NCBI GenBank assembly: GCA_030833315.1
Contig: JAURHM010000034.1
Coordinates: 1 to 36,551 of the forward strand
DNA: 36,551 nucleotides
Source of the DNA: Burkholderiales bacterium
Lineage (GTDB): Bacteria > Pseudomonadota > Gammaproteobacteria > Burkholderiales > SG8-41
Direction of reading: 5' to 3'
The position numbers and the translations under genes were made by a program. Shown here in pieces: positions 1-7,481 of the stretch (position 1 is the stretch's first letter; every line of letters begins with the position of its first letter). The notes beneath the pieces were generated by a model that worked only from the letters and a program-made list of their open reading frames with translations, made no database searches and was not told where the DNA came from.

Positions 1-281
1 CGGAGTTTCCCACCATTGCGGAATCCGGGCTGCCGGGCTTCCAGCTGGTGAACTGGTATGGCATTTTTGCCCCGGCCAAGACGCCTCAACCAATTATCAA
101 CGCGCTGCACCAAGGTACCAGTCTGGCGCTCAAGACCCCTGAAGTGCAGGCGATGTTTGCCAAAGATGGTGCTGATCCCACGCCTGCGTCCGATCCCGCT
201 GAATTCCACCGCGTGTTCGAAAAAGAGGTCGTGATGTGGGAGAAAATCATCAAGATGCCGGCTTTTGCTAAGGGTTTGTAA
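1..281 (+). CDS. TTT (Bug/TctC) substrate-binding protein, 3' end only
   Basis: This is the C-terminal fragment of a periplasmic substrate-binding protein of the tripartite tricarboxylate transporter family, which captures small carboxylates for a TctAB-type permease. The open frame runs in from the left edge (first full codon at base 3). It shows the family's C-terminal signature: PTIAESGLPGF, then NWYGIFAPAKTP, a helix with INALHQ, and a closing region ending at TAA. About 92 residues are visible of an expected 320-330, so the signal peptide and first lobe lie outside the window. An internal GTG at base 48 is not the real start, because homology continues upstream of it. The bicupin gene follows 85 bases downstream on the same strand, so the two may be co-transcribed. 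Family assignment is firm; the ligand is unknown. Confidence 0.9.
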   Translation, partial: EFPTIAESGLPGFQLVNWYGIFAPAKTPQPIINALHQGTSLALKTPEVQAMFAKDGADPTPASDPAEFHRVFEKEVVMWEKIIKMPAFAKGL

Positions 282-366
282 CGGAAGGGGACCGGCGGCA
301 TCAGTGCGCCGCGCATTGGATGTTTTGCAGTCGAACGACTGTTCGGTGATTCAGGAGATCAAGTCA

Positions 367-1296
367 ATGACAGATATCACGCAAGACGCGGGGCGGCGCA
401 CGTATGTTTACAGCTACAACCATCTGGATCACAGGCCGCAAGGACCGTGCAGCGCCGGCATTGCGATACAGGATTCCTTGTCGACCATTCCGGAGGCAGG
501 CACGGCTTCAGCCGTTTTTGGAAAACGCGCGCATGTTGCTGTTACCCACCAGTCTCCCGGTTCGGGCACCAGACTTCAATCACGGCCTTACGAGCAGTTT
601 TATTTTGTGCTGCAAGGGCAACTGACCGTAGATATCGACGGACAGATCGCGCGGGTTCTGAAGCATCACGTGCTGCATGTTCCTGCAGGCATTTCTTTTG
701 CGCTCGTTGTCTCCGGGAAGGAAAAGGCGTCGTTTGTAGCAGTTAGGCAGGGCATTGATGACGACAGCAGAACTTTCGACGTGCAACAGCTGTTTTCGGG
801 ATTCAGTGCTGATCTTGGTGTGCCCTCAAAATCCTCGAGCGCCAATGTGACCGGCAAAAAAATCTGCTATGTCTATCCCGTTGCCGAGCTTGATGCCGTT
901 CCGAAATATGAATGCAGTGCAGCGGTCACCCCGCGGAATTTTGTTTCTAAAAAATCCAGTTCTTTCGGTGCCGCGATTCATGGCAAAAGCCTGCAGGTCG
1001 GATTGATCCACAAGGGACGCGGGTCAGGTTCCAAATTGCATACCCACCCCAACGAGCAATTCAATCTCGTTATTGAAGGGAAGCTGGTTGGTGAAATCGG
1101 CGGCGGTCCTCTGGAGGCGCCAACGATGTCGCTGATTCACATGCCGCCCGGAATCCAGCACTGCACAATGGCCAGCGCTGAAGGCGATGTCCGGTTTTTT
1201 GTGGTCAAGGACACAAGCCACGGTATGTCCGGGCCACCGGTCGACGGCATCGAAGACGGTCCGCGGTATTTGCCCGGGTTTGGCAACAACAAGTAA
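367..1296 (+). CDS. Bicupin protein (two cupin domains, first one without metal ligands)
   Basis: A 309-residue protein with two cupin beta-barrels, at roughly residues 55-125 and 200-285. The second has the metal-binding pattern: His225, His227 and Glu230 (in HTHPNEQF) and His265 (in PPGIQHC). In the first, the equivalent positions are Gln71, Arg73, Glu76 and Phe111, so it probably binds no metal. Bicupins of this layout include dioxygenases such as gentisate-type enzymes as well as isomerases and sugar-binding proteins; which applies here cannot be told. ATG 367 was chosen because an AGGAG lies about 10 bases upstream; the frame is open back to base 265 but without a good ribosome site. It lies downstream of a Bug binding protein, which suggests a catabolic role for an acidic substrate. 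There is no signal peptide, so it is probably cytoplasmic. Confidence 0.85.
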   Translation: MTDITQDAGRRTYVYSYNHLDHRPQGPCSAGIAIQDSLSTIPEAGTASAVFGKRAHVAVTHQSPGSGTRLQSRPYEQFYFVLQGQLTVDIDGQIARVLKHHVLHVPAGISFALVVSGKEKASFVAVRQGIDDDSRTFDVQQLFSGFSADLGVPSKSSSANVTGKKICYVYPVAELDAVPKYECSAAVTPRNFVSKKSSSFGAAIHGKSLQVGLIHKGRGSGSKLHTHPNEQFNLVIEGKLVGEIGGGPLEAPTMSLIHMPPGIQHCTMASAEGDVRFFVVKDTSHGMSGPPVDGIEDGPRYLPGFGNNK

Positions 1297-1309
1297 CGTC
1301 TCCGGAAGG

Positions 1310-1381
1310 CTGCCCCCCCCGGATTCTTGCGTGTGATAAGGAGTTTCCCCTTGAGGGGCGTCGCTTCCATAGGGGGGGCAG
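1310..1381. terminator. Nested hairpin between convergent genes, possible terminator
   Basis: CTGCCCCCCC at 1310-1319 is perfectly complementary to GGGGGGGCAG at 1372-1381, and the loop holds a second hairpin, CCCC-TTGA-GGGG, at 1347-1358. The element sits in the 139-base gap between the convergent bicupin and Bug genes, where a bidirectional terminator is expected. No U-run follows either arm, so it is not a classical intrinsic terminator; it could instead be a dispersed palindromic repeat. Confidence 0.4.
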
Positions 1382-1435
1382 GCATCAGCGAAAAACCGTC
1401 GAACCGGCGGCCGACTGATGCGGCGCGTCGGAACG

Positions 1436-2395
1436 TTATTCGTGTATCCCCGCGTCCTTGATGACCTTGCCCATCTTCGCCATGTCTGCACGCATATAGG
1501 CACCGAGTTGCGCCGGTGTGCTGGCAACAACTTCAGCGCCGAGGTTGAACAGGCGATCCTTCACTTCCGGTCTGGTCAGCGTGCGCGTGGTCTCGCGGTT
1601 CAGCACGTCGATGATGGCTACCGGTGTGCCCGACGGTGCAAACATATGGATGACCGCCGTGGTTTCGTAACCCGGCACGGTCGATGCTATTGTCGGTAGA
1701 TCGGGAACCAGTGCAGAGGGTTTGGCGGTTGAAACCGCCAGCCCGCGCACCCGGCCGGAGCGGATATGCGGCATCACTGCGCCTGCGTTGGGGAACATCA
1801 GGTTGGTTTCGCCGCCGATCAGTCCATTGAGCGCGGGGCCGCCGCCCTTGTACGGGACCATGGTGAGATTGACGCCGGCCAGCGACTTGAACAGTTCCGC
1901 GGCGAGATGCGGCGACACGCCGATGGTGCCCGCCGCGTAGTTCAGTTCCCCGGGTTTCGATTTGGCCAGGGTGATCAGTTCCTTGACTGATTTCACGGTC
2001 ATGTTCGGGTGCACGACCAGAATGTTCGGCAACTGGACTGCCAGTGTGACCGGCGTGAAATCCTTCAGCGGGTCCCATGCCACCTTGCTGCGCAGGAAGG
2101 GCATCAGCCAGATGTTCGATCCATAGACCAGCAGCGTGTGCCCGTCCGGTGCCGCCTTTGCGGCAATCTCCGCCGCGACAATGCCGCGGTTGTCGACGAT
2201 CGCCCGCTGCGGCAAGTTGCTATTGATGCCTTCGGCCATGATCCGCGCCAGGATGTCGTTGCCGCCGCCCGGCTCGGAAGTCACGATACGGATCGGCCGC
2301 GTGGGATAGGTTGACGCCGACGATGCCGGCGCGGATAGCAGCACCAAGGCGCACAGCAAGATCAGCCGGGTCAGGGTATTCAGGTTCAACAACAT
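1436..2395 (-). CDS. TTT (Bug/TctC) substrate-binding protein with shortened binding loop
   Basis: A 319-residue periplasmic binding protein. It has an N-terminal signal peptide (about residues 1-28, cleaved near SSAS before TYPTRPIRIV), then PGGGNDILAR (loop 1), PDGHTL, VPYKGGGPALNGLIGG, PTIASTVPGYETT and SGTP, all in family order. Compared with the other Bug proteins in this window, the segment between DNR and the conserved AK is four residues shorter and lacks the usual GAxGxIG, so one wall of the ligand pocket probably differs. The start ATG is preceded by GGAGGAG. It is the last gene of a minus-strand group after an SDR dehydrogenase and an MFS transporter, 49 bases downstream of the SDR stop. 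No TctA or TctB gene accompanies it. The ligand is unknown, presumably a carboxylate. Confidence 0.93.
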   Translation of the reverse strand: MLLNLNTLTRLILLCALVLLSAPASSASTYPTRPIRIVTSEPGGGNDILARIMAEGINSNLPQRAIVDNRGIVAAEIAAKAAPDGHTLLVYGSNIWLMPFLRSKVAWDPLKDFTPVTLAVQLPNILVVHPNMTVKSVKELITLAKSKPGELNYAAGTIGVSPHLAAELFKSLAGVNLTMVPYKGGGPALNGLIGGETNLMFPNAGAVMPHIRSGRVRGLAVSTAKPSALVPDLPTIASTVPGYETTAVIHMFAPSGTPVAIIDVLNRETTRTLTRPEVKDRLFNLGAEVVASTPAQLGAYMRADMAKMGKVIKDAGIHE

Positions 2396-2444
2396 TGGTG
2401 CTCCTCCAGAAAATCGTTGTCACAGCCGGACGCTGCGTTGGAAT

Positions 2445-3209
2445 TTACATCATCACGCGGCCGCCGTTCACATCCAGCACCACGCCGTTGATGTAGGCGG
2501 CGGCATCCGAGGCAAGGAACAGCATCGCCTGCGCGTGATCCTCGGGTACCGCCAGCCGGCGCAGCGGCACCTGTGACGCGATGCGTTCGATGTCGGCTTC
2601 GCTGCGCAGTGCCGCAACGCGCGCCGTCAGCGTGGTGATCGGCGCCACCGCATTCGCAGTGATGTTGTCGGGGCCCAGCTGGAAGGCGAGAAAACGCGTC
2701 AGCTGGGTGACGCCTGCCTTGGCTGCGCCATAGGCCGGTGACGAGGCGGCATGCACCGTGCGCCCGGAAATGGACGACACATTGATGATGCGTCCCGCTT
2801 TGGATTTTTTAAGGTGGGGGATCGCCATCTTGCAGATCAGGAACACGCTGCGCAGGTTCAGCGTCACTGTGCGGTCCCACTCGTCGATGGGCATGTCCTC
2901 GACGGTGGCCAGCCGGCCGTAACCGCCGGCGCAGTTGATGACGATGTCGATGCCGCCAAACGCCTGCGCGATGCCGGCAATGCATTGTTCGACCGAGGCT
3001 GCATCGGTGATGTCGGTTTTGAACAGCCGCGCGGTGCCGCCGGTCTGTCCGATGGCATCCGCGACTTTTTTGCCATTGTCCGCGTCAATATCGACGATGG
3101 CGACTTTGCAGCCCTGCTGCGCAAACAGCCGCGCGGTTTCGGCACCTATGCCTTGCGCCGCGCCGGTGATCAGCGCGACACGGTCCTTGAGTTCGGGATA
3201 ACTGGCCAT
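2445..3209 (-). CDS. SDR family NAD(P)-dependent oxidoreductase (canonical)
   Basis: A 254-residue classical short-chain dehydrogenase/reductase. It has the Rossmann nucleotide motif TGAAQGIG near the N-terminus, an acidic residue at the end of beta-2 (VDIDAD) suggesting NAD(H) preference, NCAGG, a catalytic Ser in INVSSISG, and YGAAK carrying the catalytic Tyr and Lys. The catalytic Asn is present in TLNLRSVF. The start is set by the AAGGAG ribosome site ending 6 bases before the ATG; that ATG overlaps the stop of the upstream MFS gene by one base (TGATG), indicating translational coupling. It probably oxidises or reduces a hydroxy/keto group on a compound imported by the adjacent MFS transporter or bound by the downstream Bug protein. 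Substrate unknown. Confidence 0.93.
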   Translation of the reverse strand: MASYPELKDRVALITGAAQGIGAETARLFAQQGCKVAIVDIDADNGKKVADAIGQTGGTARLFKTDITDAASVEQCIAGIAQAFGGIDIVINCAGGYGRLATVEDMPIDEWDRTVTLNLRSVFLICKMAIPHLKKSKAGRIINVSSISGRTVHAASSPAYGAAKAGVTQLTRFLAFQLGPDNITANAVAPITTLTARVAALRSEADIERIASQVPLRRLAVPEDHAQAMLFLASDAAAYINGVVLDVNGGRVMM

Positions 3210-4372
3210 CACGACTTCTCCTTGTTTTCGGCAGCGACGGCTGCGCTGCGGTTGATCCATGATCCGCAGCCCATGATGGCGGCGCAGGTCCAGAAAATCG
3301 TGGCGACGCCGCCGACCGCGGCGCCAACCACGCCGAAGGCCGGCGGCACGAACACATGCGCGCCGTAGCTGACTGCGAGGCGCATCGAAATCGCTTCGGC
3401 AGAGCGGCCGGGCGGTCCGGCATTGAAGGACAAGATCATCGACAGTGGCTGGCCGCAGCCGAGGCCGAGACCCAGCACAAAGGCGCTGGCTGCGAGCAGC
3501 GGCGCGCTGGTGGTCAAAGGGAAGGCCATGAACGCCACGCCCGAAATAATAAAGGCGCCGGCGAGCATCGCGCGTTCGCCGTAGCGCTTGGTAATCGGAG
3601 GAATGAACAGGCGGGTAACAAAGGCGGCAACACCGAAGGCACCCATGATCAGGCCGATGGTTGTTGCCGAAAATTTCAGGCTGTGTCCGTAGATCGGCAT
3701 ATACAGGTTGAACAGATCGAGACCGGTCATCACCGCCGCGTTTGAGAGCAGCGCATTGCGCATAGCCGGCAGTGCGAGAAGGTCTTTCATGTTGCGCGGC
3801 GCCTGCGTGCCGCTTCCGGCGGTGGCTGTCGACGGATACAGATCGCGCTTGACGGCGACAGTCAGACCGCAGATCGCCGGGATGCTGGCGACCAGCAGAA
3901 AGGTCGGTACGTGGGAGAACGTGTCGATGGACAGGCCGACGGCAATCGGGCCGATCACCGAGCCGGTGGATTCACCGAGGCTGTAATAACTGAAGTTGCG
4001 CGTGCGGGTCTCGGTGGTCGACAACACACCGACCAGATTTTGTGTTGCGACCACCCACAGCATGCTGGTGAAACCCCAAAGCGGCGCAACGAAATAAAGC
4101 ATCGCCAGCGACGGGAAAAGATATGGCAGCACCAGACTGATGGTGTAACTGCCCAGACCCCAGTACATCAGCAGGCGGTTGTCGAAGCGGTCGGCGAGAC
4201 GGCCGGCGGCGATTGCCAGCAGGAAAGGAAAAATGCCGTACAGCGCAAACAGGATGCCGGTTTCGAAGGGGCCCGCGCCGAGATCAACCGCATACAGGGT
4301 CATCAGGATGCGACTGCCCTTCATCGTAATGAAGGTGATACTAATGAGGACGAGGAGCAGGGCGAGCGGCAT
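3209..4372 (-). CDS. MFS transporter
   Basis: A 387-residue integral membrane protein of the major facilitator superfamily with about 12 hydrophobic segments. The loop after helix 2 carries the family's G-R-L-A-D-R signature (GRLADRFDNR), and a central hydrophilic stretch around GSGTQAPRNMKDL separates the two six-helix halves. It is the first gene of a three-gene minus-strand group and overlaps the SDR start by one base, so import or export of the SDR substrate or product is a reasonable inference. No substrate can be assigned. No strong ribosome site is obvious upstream of the ATG at 4372, so the start is moderately certain. Confidence 0.9.
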   Translation of the reverse strand: MPLALLLVLISITFITMKGSRILMTLYAVDLGAGPFETGILFALYGIFPFLLAIAAGRLADRFDNRLLMYWGLGSYTISLVLPYLFPSLAMLYFVAPLWGFTSMLWVVATQNLVGVLSTTETRTRNFSYYSLGESTGSVIGPIAVGLSIDTFSHVPTFLLVASIPAICGLTVAVKRDLYPSTATAGSGTQAPRNMKDLLALPAMRNALLSNAAVMTGLDLFNLYMPIYGHSLKFSATTIGLIMGAFGVAAFVTRLFIPPITKRYGERAMLAGAFIISGVAFMAFPLTTSAPLLAASAFVLGLGLGCGQPLSMILSFNAGPPGRSAEAISMRLAVSYGAHVFVPPAFGVVGAAVGGVATIFWTCAAIMGCGSWINRSAAVAAENKEKS

Positions 4373-4476
4373 GTTTCCGCCCGATTATAACGGCCGCAGG
4401 CGCGACCTCATCCACCGGCTAGTTGCCGGTGTCAAGGCAGCGCCATGTGTTTACGCAGTGCGTCCGCTTGCTGGAA

Positions 4477-4689
4477 TCAGCCGGCGGATTTCAGCTGCCG
4501 CGGATTGCTTGCATGTTGCGGGTGATGTTCAACCCAGCTTTTCACGATGCGTGCGGCATCCAGCAGCAGATCGGCCAGTGCTTCACCGCGCAGCAGCGCC
4601 GCTTCGGCGCGCTGGCGTTCGGCTGCCGACAGGTGGACACGGGCCAGCAGTTCCGTGCTGGAGGGGGTTACAGAGGTAACGGTTTTCAT
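4477..4689 (-). CDS. Small hypothetical protein (70 aa)
   Basis: A 70-residue protein that I do not recognise. It is predicted to be mostly helical and soluble, with the central stretch LSAAERQRAEAALLRGEALADLLLDAARIV looking like two amphipathic helices, and no signal peptide or membrane segment. It is considered real because the ATG is preceded at a good distance by AAAGGAG and by an AT-rich region that looks like a promoter. A longer plus-strand open frame overlaps it but has no ribosome site. It is monocistronic, divergent from the sirtuin gene downstream. Function unknown. Confidence 0.6.
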   Translation of the reverse strand: MKTVTSVTPSSTELLARVHLSAAERQRAEAALLRGEALADLLLDAARIVKSWVEHHPQHASNPRQLKSAG

Positions 4690-4965
4690 GGCGGGCTCCT
4701 TTATGATGCAATGCAGTAAAAAACATCATTATTTATAATGTTTACAAATCAATATGATGCGTAACTATTAGAGCATAAATTTATTACATTGTTGCGACGC
4801 AATAACTGTTAAATTTTCAACTGGCGCATCAGGAAAATTGCGTAATCGGCGACCAAACGGTGTTTGAGGCTGGAAACCGGGTTGAAATGGGGCTTTTTGC
4901 TTCCCCGGCGCTCTGAAGTCCGCCGGTCATGGTGCGGTTCCCTGCGCTGCGGCATCATCCGGGGC
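4690..4965. promoter_or_regulatory. AT-rich divergent intergenic region with inverted and direct repeats
   Basis: This 276-base gap separates the divergent small-protein and sirtuin genes. Bases 4700-4825 are much more AT-rich than the surroundings. It contains an inverted repeat CATTAT-TT-ATAATG at 4727-4740, two direct copies of TATGATGC (4702-4709 and 4753-4760), and a short palindrome around TTGCGACGCAA near 4792-4802. These look like promoter and operator elements for the minus-strand small gene, but no clean -35/-10 pair could be fixed by eye. Nothing coding was seen. Confidence 0.4.
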
Positions 4966-5739
4966 ATGAACGGTTATTCCGAACTCGACATCATCCGCGG
5001 CTGGATTAAAGCCGCGCAGCGCGTGGTTGTGCTCACCGGCGCCGGCATTTCCACCGATTCCGGCATCCCCGACTTCCGCGGACCGAAGGGCGTGTGGACG
5101 CTCAACCCCAAGGCCGAGCGCATGTCCGATATCCGTTATTACATGTCCGATCCCGAAGTGCGTCGCCTGTCCTGGCAATCGCGGCTTGCGCATCCGGCAT
5201 GGACCGCGGACCCCAATGACGGGCATCGAGCGCTGGCTGAACTGGAAAAGTGCGGCAAGCTTCACGCGCTGATCACCCAGAACATCGACGGCCTGCACCA
5301 GCGTGCCGGCGTTTCATCTGCAAAAGTGATCGAGGTACACGGCACCCTGCACCGGGTGATGTGCCTGTCCTGCGGCTGGCGCGGTCCGATGCAGGAAACG
5401 CTCGATCGCGTGCGTGCCGGCGAAGAAGATCCGCAATGCCTTGAATGCAGCGGCCTGCTCAAAAGCGACACCATCTCATTCGGTCAGCAGCTGATTCCGG
5501 AAGTCATTGAACGTGCGATGACCGTTGCGGCCGAAGGTGACCTGTTCATCGCCATCGGCAGCACGCTGCAGGTCTATCCGGTTGCCGGCGCTGTGCCGCG
5601 AGCACTCGATGCCGGCGCACGAGTGGTGATCATCAATGCCGGGGCGACGCAGTTTGATGAGGTCGCGGATGCGGTGGTGCGCTTACCGATCGGGGAAGTG
5701 TTGCCGGTGCTATGCAGTGCGGATATGAGGGGCCGGTGA
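4966..5739 (+). CDS. Sir2-family NAD-dependent protein deacylase (sirtuin)
   Basis: A 257-residue sirtuin that removes acyl groups from protein lysines while cleaving NAD to nicotinamide and O-acyl-ADP-ribose. Motifs are all present: GAGISTDSGIPDFRG from residue 25, TQNIDGLH at 104-111, the catalytic His125 in VHG, a Cys4 zinc site (Cys133, Cys136, Cys158, Cys161) and the GSTLQVYPVAG NAD-binding loop. The frame is open 34 codons upstream, but that part encodes arginine- and leucine-rich residues unlike the family, so ATG 4966 is preferred; its ribosome site is weak. It is monocistronic and ends before a strong terminator. A role in controlling acyl-CoA synthetases is typical for bacterial sirtuins but is inference here. 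Confidence 0.93.
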   Translation: MNGYSELDIIRGWIKAAQRVVVLTGAGISTDSGIPDFRGPKGVWTLNPKAERMSDIRYYMSDPEVRRLSWQSRLAHPAWTADPNDGHRALAELEKCGKLHALITQNIDGLHQRAGVSSAKVIEVHGTLHRVMCLSCGWRGPMQETLDRVRAGEEDPQCLECSGLLKSDTISFGQQLIPEVIERAMTVAAEGDLFIAIGSTLQVYPVAGAVPRALDAGARVVIINAGATQFDEVADAVVRLPIGEVLPVLCSADMRGR

Positions 5740-5817
5740 ATGTCATTCATGACCCGTTATCAGTGATTTTGTGACCGGGCCACAGCGGCGTGATGTGGCT
5801 GGCTTGAACCGTCAAAC

Positions 5818-5849
5818 AAAAACGGCGCACTGTTCAGTGCGCCGTTTTT
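5818..5849. terminator. Bidirectional intrinsic terminator
   Basis: A perfect 15-base inverted repeat, AAAAACGGCGCACTG at 5818-5832 and its complement at 5835-5849, with A-run and T-run flanks so that it works on both strands. It lies between the convergent sirtuin and alpha/beta hydrolase genes. Confidence 0.9.
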
Positions 5850-5872
5850 GATGATGCCTGCGAAGTTACTTG

Positions 5873-7213
5873 TTACTTTTTAGCGACTGCTTTCTTCGCT
5901 TTTTTCTTTACGGTTTTTTTGGCGGTAACAGGCTTGGACCTGGCTTTGGCCGGTTTGCTGAGCCTGAAGCTGACCACGCGTTTTGCCGCCGGTTTCATGC
6001 CTTTGGTCAGCACGCCGCGAAGCCAGGCCCACGATGCCGGACCCCACTCGCGTTCATTCTTCGCGGCGATATGGCCGTCATCCGGATAGACGCGGGCGAC
6101 GCGGCCGTCGGCCGGGCCGGACTCCAGCAGCATGTAGAGATTGCCGATGGGGGTCAGGTGATCGATCTTGCCGTTGACCAGGTACATCGGCATGGTCAGG
6201 TTCTTCAGCAGGTCCTGGTCTTTCAGCGACCAGCGCAGGAAATCCTTGCGCTGGTCTTCTTCAGTGACTTCCTTCAGCGGCGGACGCGTGCCGCGCGGGC
6301 CGAACCAGTTGGTCTTGGCGCGTTCGTAGGCTGCAGCACGCCATTCGGCGCGTTCTTCCGGAGAACCCCAGTAACCGGCGCCGCCCGGGGCGCAGGCGAT
6401 CAGGCCTTTGATGCGCGCGTCATGTGCAGCGAGGCGGATCACCCACAGGCCACCGCGGCTGACGCCAAAGGCGCCGATGCGGTTGCCGTCGATCTCGGGA
6501 CGTTTTTGCAGAACATCCAGTGCAGCCTGCCAGGCAACGACGGATTCCGGCGCGTGGGGGAAGGTGGTTTGTCCCGTTCCCGGGGCATCGACGACCAGCG
6601 CAGCCATGCCCTGTGACAGTGCGCCTTCAGCGTATTTCTCGCGGTCTTCCTTGTACATGTCAGCCCCGCACATCACCAGCACGGCCGGCACCTTGTTCGA
6701 TTTCGATGCGCCTTTCGGCAGGCGCAGAAAACCCGTCGCCTTCATGCCGTTCTTGGTGACGACAATGGTTTCCGGCGGATCCGGCAGCAGCGCAGCCGAT
6801 TTCTCATAGCAACGCAGATAGTCTTCATACGACTGCGCCTTGATCGGACTCATCGTCGGCGGGCAGATCGGCGATCCCGACCAGTACGGTGACGGGAAAC
6901 GCGCGAGGCTGTAATAGGTCTTGGCCTGGACATAGGCCTGGCGTGCGCCGGTCTTGTCCTTGCGGGCAAGCAGGGCGTCGCCTTTCTTTTCATACTCGGC
7001 GCCCACCGCACTCCATACCGGCACCCAGTCTTCGTCCTCGGTGCTTTTTATTTTCGCGACGGTGTCGATCAGCAACTGCATGTCGTCGATCAGGTTGAAC
7101 CAGCGACGGTAGAAACCGCCGATGGCGACGACAAACGGATCTTCGTCCGCACGCATCGGCAGCGATGCGAGAATGGCGGCGCGGTCTTTGCTCCCTTGCT
7201 GGACTGCTCTCAT
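5873..7213 (-). CDS. Alpha/beta hydrolase (FrsA/dienelactone-hydrolase-like) with Lys/Ala-rich C-terminal tail
   Basis: A 446-residue serine hydrolase. Residues 1-145 form a helical cap domain; the alpha/beta-hydrolase core follows. The nucleophile is Ser252 in GVSRGG, the acid is probably Asp351 in NGKIDHLTP, and the base His381 in DDGHIAAK. This layout resembles FrsA-like esterases and other bulky-substrate hydrolases. Residues 406-446 form a very basic tail rich in AKK and KKAKKAVAKK, like histone-H1-like bacterial proteins, and unusual for a hydrolase. The start is ATG 7213, just after GGGGGAG; an in-frame TTG 12 bases upstream contains that ribosome site and was rejected. There is no signal peptide. 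The gene is single and converges on the sirtuin gene. Substrate unknown. Confidence 0.85.
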   Translation of the reverse strand: MRAVQQGSKDRAAILASLPMRADEDPFVVAIGGFYRRWFNLIDDMQLLIDTVAKIKSTEDEDWVPVWSAVGAEYEKKGDALLARKDKTGARQAYVQAKTYYSLARFPSPYWSGSPICPPTMSPIKAQSYEDYLRCYEKSAALLPDPPETIVVTKNGMKATGFLRLPKGASKSNKVPAVLVMCGADMYKEDREKYAEGALSQGMAALVVDAPGTGQTTFPHAPESVVAWQAALDVLQKRPEIDGNRIGAFGVSRGGLWVIRLAAHDARIKGLIACAPGGAGYWGSPEERAEWRAAAYERAKTNWFGPRGTRPPLKEVTEEDQRKDFLRWSLKDQDLLKNLTMPMYLVNGKIDHLTPIGNLYMLLESGPADGRVARVYPDDGHIAAKNEREWGPASWAWLRGVLTKGMKPAAKRVVSFRLSKPAKARSKPVTAKKTVKKKAKKAVAKK

Positions 7214-7338
7214 GTACTCCCCCAATGGATGGCGTGATTTCGGTTTCGTTCGCGCATGGCGCGAGGTCGATATTCTGGCGCACAGCCAATTTGGGCGCTA
7301 TGGCATTGCGTCGATCTCCCGGCGGTGAGACGGCATTT

Positions 7339-7378
7339 TTGAACATGGTTATAAGATGTTGATAAAAAAGTATTTTTT
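7339..7378 (+). promoter_or_regulatory. Candidate promoter of the four-Bug operon, with A6/T6 palindrome
   Basis: In the 268-base gap between the divergent hydrolase and Bug genes there is a possible -35 TTGAAC (7339-7344) and -10 GATAAA (7361-7366) with a 16-base spacer, followed by the palindrome AAAAAA-GTA-TTTTTT (7364-7378). The region is AT-rich relative to its surroundings. Assignment is by eye only; a start site here would leave a leader of roughly 110 bases. Confidence 0.3.
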
Positions 7379-7481
7379 CGGGAGCTTGCTGTGCGATGTA
7401 CCACGATACGGACGATGGTGCGCAAAGCTTCCACGGTTGTCTCACATGCGCCACAATGCCGCCTTCATCGGAGGGGATGAC

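Noticed and set aside
4864-4965. Upstream extension of the sirtuin reading frame
   Set aside because: Arg/Leu-rich residues unlike sirtuin N-termini; the family similarity begins after ATG 4966.
7364-7378. A6-GTA-T6 palindrome as an intrinsic terminator
   Set aside because: It has no GC stem, so it cannot form a stable terminator hairpin; more likely part of a promoter region.
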